Assembly: GCA_035535055.1 (NCBI GenBank)
Contig: DATLQT010000038.1
Span: 1 to 6,766 of the forward strand
DNA from: UBA6019 sp035535055
GTDB lineage: Bacteria; Chloroflexota; Dormibacteria; Dormibacterales; Dormibacteraceae
Direction of reading: 5' to 3'
Length of the DNA stretch: 6,766 nt
Notes under the pieces: model-generated
Seen by the model: only the letters and a program-made list of their open reading frames with translations
What the model was told of the DNA's origin: nothing
Databases searched by the model: none
Program-made: the position numbers and the translations under genes
Shown: positions 1 to 6,766 of the stretch, in pieces
How the letters are laid out: each line of letters starts with the position of its first letter
Numbering within the stretch: position 1 is the stretch's first letter

Positions 1-9
1 TGGTTGACG

Positions 10-15
10 TAGGCT
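10..15 (+). promoter_or_regulatory. Possible -10 element for a leaderless antitoxin transcript
   Basis: TAGGCT (TAnnnT pattern) lies seven bases before the GTG at 23, and no Shine-Dalgarno sequence is visible between them. This spacing would put the transcript start at or next to the GTG, giving a leaderless mRNA, which is common in several high-GC phyla. The -35 region would lie outside the window, so the call is weak. Confidence 0.2.
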
Positions 16-22
16 CAGTCTC

Positions 23-235
23 GTGAAAAGGCTGGCGATAGCGATCGATGACGATCTCGACCGCGAGCTTTCGCGGCTCGCCACCGCGGAGTCGACCTCG
101 AAGGCTGCTGTGATCCGCCGGTTCATCCGGGAAGCCCTGGCGCCGATGCCGTCTCTGTCGGCTGATCCTCTCGGAAGGATGGTGGGCGTGGACGCCTTCG
201 CGCCGGCGCCAATCTTTGCGGCCGTCTACCGGTGA
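23..235 (+). CDS. Ribbon-helix-helix (CopG/VapB-type) antitoxin, now without an intact toxin
   Basis: This small protein of 70 residues is probably the DNA-binding antitoxin of a VapBC-type toxin-antitoxin pair. In that family it binds and blocks a PIN-domain RNase and represses its own promoter as a dimer. Residues 1-9 (MKRLAIAID) fit the DNA-contacting beta strand. Residues 10-22 and about 26-40 fit the two helices of the ribbon-helix-helix fold. The tail from about 47 (ADPLGRMVG, ending AVYR) resembles the toxin-binding tails of such antitoxins. The length is normal and the frame is intact. The start is GTG with no visible ribosome site. The stop overlaps the GTG of the downstream toxin in GTGA, the usual coupled arrangement. 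The toxin is broken, so this copy may survive as a solitary regulator or be on its way out. The family call is from sequence pattern only. Confidence 0.8.
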   Translation: MKRLAIAIDDDLDRELSRLATAESTSKAAVIRRFIREALAPMPSLSADPLGRMVGVDAFAPAPIFAAVYR

Positions 236-321
236 TCTTCGTCGACGCCTCCTAGCACATCCCCCAAGCGCTCGCAGTCGATGCTGACCTTTCCGCGGCC
301 GGTTTCACGACGCTCGCCTGA
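232..321 (+). pseudogene. Remnant of a VapC-type PIN-domain toxin with a large internal deletion
   Basis: The frame opens with GTG overlapping the antitoxin stop (GTGA) and reads VIFVDAS, the typical first beta strand of PIN-domain RNases with the first catalytic aspartate. It then hits TAG at 253-255. The same frame continues as HIPQALAVDADLSAAGFTTL and ends in TGA at 319-321. This second piece resembles the C-terminal end of VapC proteins, where an aspartate-containing strand leads to a G-F-x-x-L ending. Family members are usually about 130-140 residues, so roughly 100 central residues, including the other acidic active-site residues, are missing. Both ends staying in one frame is what an internal deletion with junction near 250-258 would leave. 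The product, seven residues long, cannot be active. The family assignment rests on two short motifs, so some doubt remains. Confidence 0.6.
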
Positions 322-1316
322 TGCCGCTCGGTGACCGCCGGCCGGGGGTCATGCTCCCCGGCGGCCTCGGGATGGATTCCGCCCGGCGCCTGGCGGCCGA
401 GTCGGAGGCGGCCGGCGCCGAGGCGGTCTGGATCGCCGACGTGCGCCGGGAGCCCTACCTTTTGAGCGCCGCGGCCCTCATGGACACCACGAAGATCGAG
501 GTCGGCACCAACGTCGCCGTCGCCTTCCCGCGCTCGCCCGCCCTCACCGCCCAGGCCGCCTGGGACCTCAACGGCTGGAGCCGCGGCCGCTTCGTTCTCG
601 GCCTCGGCAGCCAGGTCAAGGGCACCCTCGAGAACCGCTTCGGGGTCTCCGCCGAGCACCCGGGACCGATGCTGCGCGACTACGTCCACGCGGTGCGCGC
701 CTGCTTTAGCTCCTACCGTGAGGGTCACGGCCGCTACGAGGGGCCGCACTACCGGATCCGCCAGCCGGTCTTCATGCCCGGCGCCGACGACTGGCCCGAG
801 CCCGCCGTCTACGTGGCGGGCGTCAACCCGGTCATGACCGAGATCGCCGGTGAGTGCGCCGACGGCTTCGCCGCCCACATGTACTCGACCGAGGCGTACC
901 TCGACGAGGTGATCCGTCCGGCGCTGGCGAGGGGCGCCGCCAGCGCCGGACGCTCCGAGCCGGTGGTGCTGCTCTCGATCGTGGTCGCGCCCGACCGGGA
1001 GACCCTGGCCCGGCAGATGACGACCTACACGGTTCCCGGCTACCGCCGCGTCTTGGACCACTCAGGGCTCGCCGAGGAGGGCTCAGCGATCCTGGCCGCG
1101 CTGGCCGAGCGCAGGCGCGCCGACGCCCAGCGGCTGATCGACGAGAAGGTCTTGGACCTTTTGGCCGTGGTGACCCTCGAGGACCTGCCGGCCGGCATCC
1201 GCCGCTGGGCGCCCCACGCCGACCGGCTGGCCCTCAGCGTGCCCTGGTTCGGGATTCCGGACGCGCAGCAGGTGGAGATCTTCCGGGGCGTCCTGGCCGC
1301 GCTGGAGAGGCTCTAG
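321..1316 (+). CDS. LLM-class F420-dependent oxidoreductase, MSMEG_2256-like (TIGR03617) family
   Basis: This is a luciferase-like TIM-barrel oxidoreductase of 331 residues. Members use coenzyme F420 (or FMN) for hydride transfer; the substrate of this subfamily is unknown. The opening MLPGGLG strand (11-17) is followed by a helix with AAGAEAVWIAD (31-41). The signature GRFVLGLGSQ is at 89-98, with a subfamily-like ENRFGVSAEHP stretch after it (104-114). YVAGVNPVMTEIAGECADGF is at about 164-183. The C-terminal half has family-like PALARGAASAGR (200-211) and RLIDEKVLDLLAVV (271-284). Length is slightly above normal. The ATG at 321 overlaps the toxin remnant's TGA and has no visible ribosome site. 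The in-frame ATG at 351 (residue 11) sits at the first barrel strand and is an equal or better start. F420 use is inferred from family resemblance. The gene has no obvious functional partner nearby. Confidence 0.88.
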   Translation: MPLGDRRPGVMLPGGLGMDSARRLAAESEAAGAEAVWIADVRREPYLLSAAALMDTTKIEVGTNVAVAFPRSPALTAQAAWDLNGWSRGRFVLGLGSQVKGTLENRFGVSAEHPGPMLRDYVHAVRACFSSYREGHGRYEGPHYRIRQPVFMPGADDWPEPAVYVAGVNPVMTEIAGECADGFAAHMYSTEAYLDEVIRPALARGAASAGRSEPVVLLSIVVAPDRETLARQMTTYTVPGYRRVLDHSGLAEEGSAILAALAERRRADAQRLIDEKVLDLLAVVTLEDLPAGIRRWAPHADRLALSVPWFGIPDAQQVEIFRGVLAALERL

Positions 1317-1339
1317 CCGAAGGTCCGGCCGGCGCCGAG

Positions 1340-1365
1340 TCCCATCTGGCGATGGTGGGAGTTTT
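1340..1365 (+). terminator. Weak intrinsic-terminator-like hairpin after the oxidoreductase gene
   Basis: TCCCATC (1340-1346) can pair with GGTGGGA (1354-1360), seven pairs including one T-G wobble, and is followed by GTTTT. It starts 24 bases after the stop codon. The T run is only four long, so termination would be partial. The same T run overlaps the candidate -35 box of the next gene. Confidence 0.3.
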
Positions 1366-1392
1366 GATATCCCTGCCGTCATTTCTTAAGCT
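1364..1392 (+). promoter_or_regulatory. Candidate promoter for the membrane-protein gene
   Basis: TTGATA (1364-1369, one mismatch to TTGACA) is separated by exactly 17 bases from TAAGCT (1387-1392). The latter keeps the first, second and last bases of TATAAT. The predicted start near 1399 would give a leader of about 30 bases containing the AGGAGG site. The stretch is clearly AT-richer than its surroundings. The -10 match is weak. Confidence 0.35.
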
Positions 1393-1413
1393 AGAGCCAG
1401 CTACAGAACAACC

Positions 1414-1419
1414 AGGAGG
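1414..1419 (+). promoter_or_regulatory. Ribosome binding site AGGAGG
   Basis: A perfect AGGAGG ends 11 bases before the ATG at 1431. It fixes that start for the membrane protein; the spacing is somewhat long but workable. Confidence 0.7.
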
Positions 1420-1430
1420 CGATTTCCTTT

Positions 1431-2240
1431 ATGCCGACCATCAACTCCCTCGGCGAGGCGGCCCTGACAACGCTCGGGGCCTTCCTGCTCATCCTGCCCG
1501 CCCTCATCGGCGCGCTCATCCTGCTGGTCGCCGGCTGGCTCCTCGCCGACCTGGTGGCGAGGCTGGTCGGGACCCTGCTCCGCCGCCTGGGCTTCGAGTC
1601 GGTCGCTCAGCGCACCGGCGTCACCGGGTTCATCACCATGACCGGCGTCCACGACGCCAGCGCGAGCATGGTCATCGCCGAGCTGGTCAAGTGGTTCGTC
1701 CGCCTGATCTTCATCGAGATGGCCGCCGAGGTGCTCCACATCACCGCGGTCAGCAACCTGATCAACTCGGTCATCCTCTTCATCCCCAACCTGATCGTCG
1801 CGCTGCTGGTGGTGATGATCGGCGTGCTGGTCGGCAACTTCGTCGCCAACCTGGTTCGCGGAGGGGCCGGCGAGATGGGCTTGGGGGCACCCAACCTTGT
1901 GGCCGGCGTGGCCCGCTGGGCGGTCATCACGCTCTCGGTCCTGGTGGCTCTCAACCAGGTCGGGATCGCCACCACCCTGGTCAACGCGTTAATGATCGGG
2001 GTGGTTGGCGCCCTCGCCCTGGCCCTGGGCCTCGCCTTCGGCCTCGGCGGCCGCGAGGTGGCGGGTGAGATCTGGCAGCAGTGGTACCGGAGCGGCCGCG
2101 GCGTGGTCGGCCGGCTCGAGGAGCGAGCGGCGGCCGGCGCCGTGGAAACCGAGCCTCCGGCGCCGGAGCCGGGGATCTACGAGAAGGCGCCGCCGCCGCC
2201 GCCGCCCTACCCGGTCAGCCACGAGCACCGCGCCGGCTGA
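1431..2240 (+). CDS. Small multi-pass membrane protein, CmpX / conserved-TM-helix (MscS-related) type
   Basis: This predicted inner-membrane protein of 269 residues has about five hydrophobic helices, at roughly 12-46, 80-105, 110-142, 158-179 and 183-208. Residues 22-46 (LPALIGALILLVAGWLLADL...) and 118-142 (IPNLIVALLVVMIGVLVGNF...) align with 11 of 25 identities at a 96-residue offset, so the protein carries two copies of the helix unit known as 'Conserved TM helix' (PF05552). The last helix ends ALALGLAFGLGGREVAGEI (about 195-214), very like the pore-helix end of MscS channels. There is no room for the MscS beta and alpha/beta cytoplasmic domains. The tail instead has a charged stretch (222-240) and a proline-rich end with six consecutive prolines at 254-259. 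Channel function is inference; a membrane-stress sensor or scaffold is equally possible. The ATG is chosen because of the AGGAGG at 1414-1419. Confidence 0.85.
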   Translation: MPTINSLGEAALTTLGAFLLILPALIGALILLVAGWLLADLVARLVGTLLRRLGFESVAQRTGVTGFITMTGVHDASASMVIAELVKWFVRLIFIEMAAEVLHITAVSNLINSVILFIPNLIVALLVVMIGVLVGNFVANLVRGGAGEMGLGAPNLVAGVARWAVITLSVLVALNQVGIATTLVNALMIGVVGALALALGLAFGLGGREVAGEIWQQWYRSGRGVVGRLEERAAAGAVETEPPAPEPGIYEKAPPPPPPYPVSHEHRAG

Positions 2241-2270
2241 AGAGAAAAGACCCGGCGACCCACGTCGCCG
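2241..2270 (-). terminator. Intrinsic terminator candidate for the minus-strand operon
   Basis: Read on the minus strand, a perfect seven-base-pair stem, CGGCGAC (2270-2264) with GTCGCCG (2259-2253) and a four-base loop, is followed by GG and then TCTTTTCTCT. It lies about 150 bases beyond the stop of the SWIM gene, so it would act after a long 3' untranslated region. On the plus strand the same stem begins 12 bases after the membrane-protein stop but has no T run, so it may only protect that transcript's end. Confidence 0.4.
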
Positions 2271-2320
2271 CCCGGGAGACCGGGAAGGTTCCTCGGCAAT
2301 CGAAAGCCGGCCCCTTGGGG
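2271..2320. other. Cluster of short hairpins in the convergent intergenic gap
   Basis: On the plus strand CCCGG (2271-2275) pairs perfectly with CCGGG (2280-2284) around a GAGA tetraloop. CGGC (2294-2297) pairs with GCCG (2306-2309) around AATCGAAA, and CCCCTTGGGG follows at 2311-2320. Together with the adjacent stem at 2253-2270 this gives several consecutive stems in about 70 bases. I recognise no known RNA family. It may be a 3'-end structure shared by convergent transcripts or a small structured RNA. In such GC-rich DNA some stems arise by chance. Confidence 0.3.
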
Positions 2321-2377
2321 ACGGGCTCTGGCTGGACCTATTCAACCGGCTTACCCGGCCTCGATCGTGACCTGATG

Positions 2378-2402
2378 GCATCGCCGGGCCGAGCCCGGAT
2401 GC
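2378..2402 (-). terminator. Strong hairpin just after the SWIM gene, without a U tract
   Basis: CCGGGC (2384-2389) pairs perfectly with GCCCGG (2393-2398) around a three-base loop. After a two-base bulge the stem is extended by GCAT (2378-2381) with ATGC (2399-2402), ten pairs in all. It begins 15 bases downstream of the SWIM stop codon on the minus strand. No T run follows in either direction, so it may be a U-less terminator or a 3' stabiliser. Confidence 0.35.
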
Positions 2403-2417
2403 CCGCCACCGGCCCTC

Positions 2418-3655
2418 TCAACGACTGGGGTTCGTCGGGCTCCGGGTTGGGAAGAGGATGTCGGCGGGTTCCTCCGCCGGTGGGCGCTGGAGTTCCCAGC
2501 CACGACGGCGTCGCTCGAGGAGGTACCAGAGTCCATCGACGCCCAGCCGCAGCTGCAGGTCGCCGGCTGTGAGCCAGTTCTTCGAGCGCGAGACCCGACC
2601 CCCAGCCGCTCGCTGGAGGGCGGCAAGACCCGGAGAGAACTCCGCCGGCGTCGGACTCCAGCGCCTGGTCAGCACATCGACGCCGCCCACCCCGCCAGCA
2701 CGCCAGGCGAGAGCGAGACGGGAGAGGTCTGCGACCGGGATGCCCGCGCGACGGGCGAGACCTTCGAAGGGACCGACCCCGATGACGTTGGCGGCCAGCC
2801 TGGCGAGGTCTGACTCAGGGTCAAGGCGGAGCCCCGCGTCGGGCGATTCGCCGACCAGCAGCCCCCACGCCCGGCCGGCGGCGTCCCGGGCCAGCGCGGC
2901 CAGGTCGGCGCGGTCGACCGCGGCGCCGGGCGGCGGTTCCAGTGCAATCGCCGGAGGGATTCCCGGTCGCGCCGGTGGTGGCGGAGGGAGCGGGATCGCG
3001 GCGGCTGGCGGCGCGCCCGCGCTCGGCGGCAGGCCGATACCGGAATCCGGCTCCAGCCTTCGGTGGGCCGGGGCGAACGGATCGGAGCCAGTGCCCGAGC
3101 GCAACTGGCGAAGCGCCGCGAGCACGTCCTCGCGGGTCCGACCCCGAAGCGCCAGCAGCTCAAAGGGGTCCGCATCAAGTCGGGAGGCCATCAGATAGCA
3201 GACCGCGGCCGCGTGCTTGCACGGGTTGGCCCAGTCCGGGCAGCTGCAGGCCGGGACCACCTCGCCGGCGGCGGGCAGCAACTGCACCCCGCGAGCCTCG
3301 AGGTCCTCGACCAGGCCCGGGAGCATATCGCCATCGAGGAGTGCGGCCAGATGCGCCGCGCTGGCGCCGATCATGCCCAGTGCGGCGCCCCATTCCTCGG
3401 CGGTGAAGGGGCGCACCCGAACCACCACGTCGTAAGGCTTCGACCGGCTCCCAGAGACCTGCGCGCTGATGCGGCCTGGCTCCACGACCAGCTCCCCAAC
3501 GCGTCCCCAACGCGCATAACTGCGGCCGCGGCCGAGGCGGTTGGGATCGAGCCGGGCACGTACCTCCAGGGCGTGGATCCAAGCCGATCCCCACCAGGAC
3601 CGCCCGTATGAGGCTCGCGGCCGCCGCGCCTTCGGCAGTGGCTGCCGGCGCCGCT

Positions 3656-3659
<4 letters not shown>
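2418..3659 (-). CDS. SWIM zinc-finger protein, partner of the adjacent SNF2 helicase
   Basis: This soluble protein of 413 residues has a SWIM zinc finger, C138-x-C140-x6-C147-x-H149 (ACSCPDWANPCKHAAAVCY), all four ligands present. SWIM domains bind nucleic acids or proteins. The N-terminus is basic (MKRRRQ) and is followed by YGRSWWGSAWIHALE (18-32), the usual opening of bacterial SWIM proteins that sit beside SNF2 helicases. A low-complexity proline/alanine linker (about 210-245) separates this from a second region (about 247-395) of helices and a tryptophan-rich end, which I cannot name. The start is TTG at 3659, overlapping the helicase stop as TTGA, with GGAGG five bases upstream, so translation is coupled. 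The protein is probably a DNA/RNA-binding or regulatory subunit of the helicase. The molecular process (repair, transcription recycling, or defence) is not shown by the sequence. Confidence 0.88.
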
Positions 3660-6574
<2,915 letters not shown>

Positions 6575-6665
6575 CGTGCGGCCAAGCGATCCCGGGCGGC
6601 CTGCGCCGGCGCCGTCTGGTGCGCCCGCTGGTCCTGGGAGCTTGGAAGATGCCCGTGCGCCTCGG

Positions 6666-6686
6666 TCACCGTTTTCGGGTCACCAT
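6666..6686 (-). other. Six-codon ORF (MVTRKR) directly behind a perfect AGGAGG
   Basis: On the minus strand AGGAGG (6693-6688) is followed by ATG at 6686 and GTG at 6683. The GTG sits four bases from the site and both are in the same frame. The frame ends in TGA at 6668-6666, giving only MVTRKR. It is either a leader mini-ORF or the intact start of a longer gene broken by a frameshift at the A run read from 6675-6672. The choice cannot be made from this window. Confidence 0.3.
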
Positions 6687-6692
6687 TCCTCC

Positions 6693-6766
6693 TCATTGAC
6701 ATCTACAGAGCGTGCGCGGGTGCCGCTCGGCCGGCTCGGGCAGATCCAGGGCGGGGTGGGCGCAGC
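6693..6766 (-). CDS. Probable 3' end of an upstream minus-strand gene, partial
   Basis: The minus strand enters the window in an open frame (first full codon at 6764) reading CAHPALDLPEPAERHPRT and ending LCRCQ with TGA at 6695-6693. Eighteen of the first 19 codons end in G or C by hand count, better than either other frame, which is what a real gene of this genome should show. Third positions turn to A/T only in the last four codons. The stop is followed at once by AGGAGG, as expected between genes in one operon, so the helicase unit may be co-transcribed with it. Too little is present to name a function. The edge truncates the 5' part. Confidence 0.4.
   Translation of the reverse strand, partial: CAHPALDLPEPAERHPRTLCRCQ

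Noticed and set aside
252..1061. 269-codon minus-strand frame over the oxidoreductase gene
   Set aside because: Low-complexity G/A/V/H composition and antisense to a gene with clear LLM motifs.
854..2068. 404-codon plus-strand frame spanning the oxidoreductase end and the membrane-protein gene
   Set aside because: It is an arginine/glycine/proline-rich out-of-frame shadow that crosses the intergenic region and the well-supported AGGAGG start. Both genes it overlaps have family-level support.
2187..2207. GCC/CCG trinucleotide repeat
   Set aside because: It is in frame inside the membrane-protein gene and simply encodes its six-proline run; too short to call a separate repeat feature.
2270..2279. 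GCCCGGGAGA resembling the 3' motif of the guanidine-I (ykkC) riboswitch
   Set aside because: The upstream conserved parts of that riboswitch are absent and no plus-strand gene follows. The match is explained by a simple CCCGG-GAGA-CCGGG hairpin.
2458..3198. 246-codon plus-strand frame opposite the SWIM gene
   Set aside because: Ser/Arg/Ala-rich shadow; the minus strand carries the zinc-finger protein with coupled start signals.

Overview
This is a GC-rich window (GC third positions dominate every convincing gene), with GTG and TTG starts as well as ATG. An F420-type luciferase-like oxidoreductase and a paired SNF2 helicase and SWIM zinc-finger protein point to a high-GC, F420-using bacterium such as an Actinomycetota, Chloroflexota or Dormibacterota member. 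That placement is inference; nothing here fixes the phylum. I see no tRNA, rRNA, CRISPR array, insertion sequence or phage gene.

Left part (1-1316, + strand). A 70-residue ribbon-helix-helix antitoxin is followed, with a GTGA overlap, by the wreck of its partner PIN-domain toxin. Only the first seven codons and the last ~21 codons survive in one frame, separated by a TAG, so the antitoxin is now solitary. The remnant's stop overlaps the ATG of an LLM-class oxidoreductase that resembles the MSMEG_2256-like (TIGR03617) F420 family.

Middle (1317-2417). After a weak terminator-like hairpin and a candidate promoter comes a well-supported gene (AGGAGG ribosome site) for a small five-helix membrane protein of the CmpX / conserved-TM-helix type. 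It has a visible internal duplication and a proline-rich tail. It faces the minus-strand genes across a 177-bp convergent gap packed with hairpins.

Right part (2418-6766, - strand). A two-gene unit encodes a large SNF2-family ATPase with a DUF3670-like N-terminal region, and a SWIM zinc-finger protein. The helicase stop and the SWIM TTG start overlap in TTGA, with a GGAGG site just upstream, so they are almost certainly made together and probably work together on nucleic acid. The far right edge holds the probable 3' end of another minus-strand gene. A perfect AGGAGG follows it, but the reading frame it opens dies after six codons. Together with a poorly supported helicase N-terminus, this makes 6421-6702 the least settled part of the window.

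The best leads are the internally deleted vapC, the unresolved or frameshifted helicase 5' end, and the helicase-SWIM pair. I found no clear evidence of a wholly new system.
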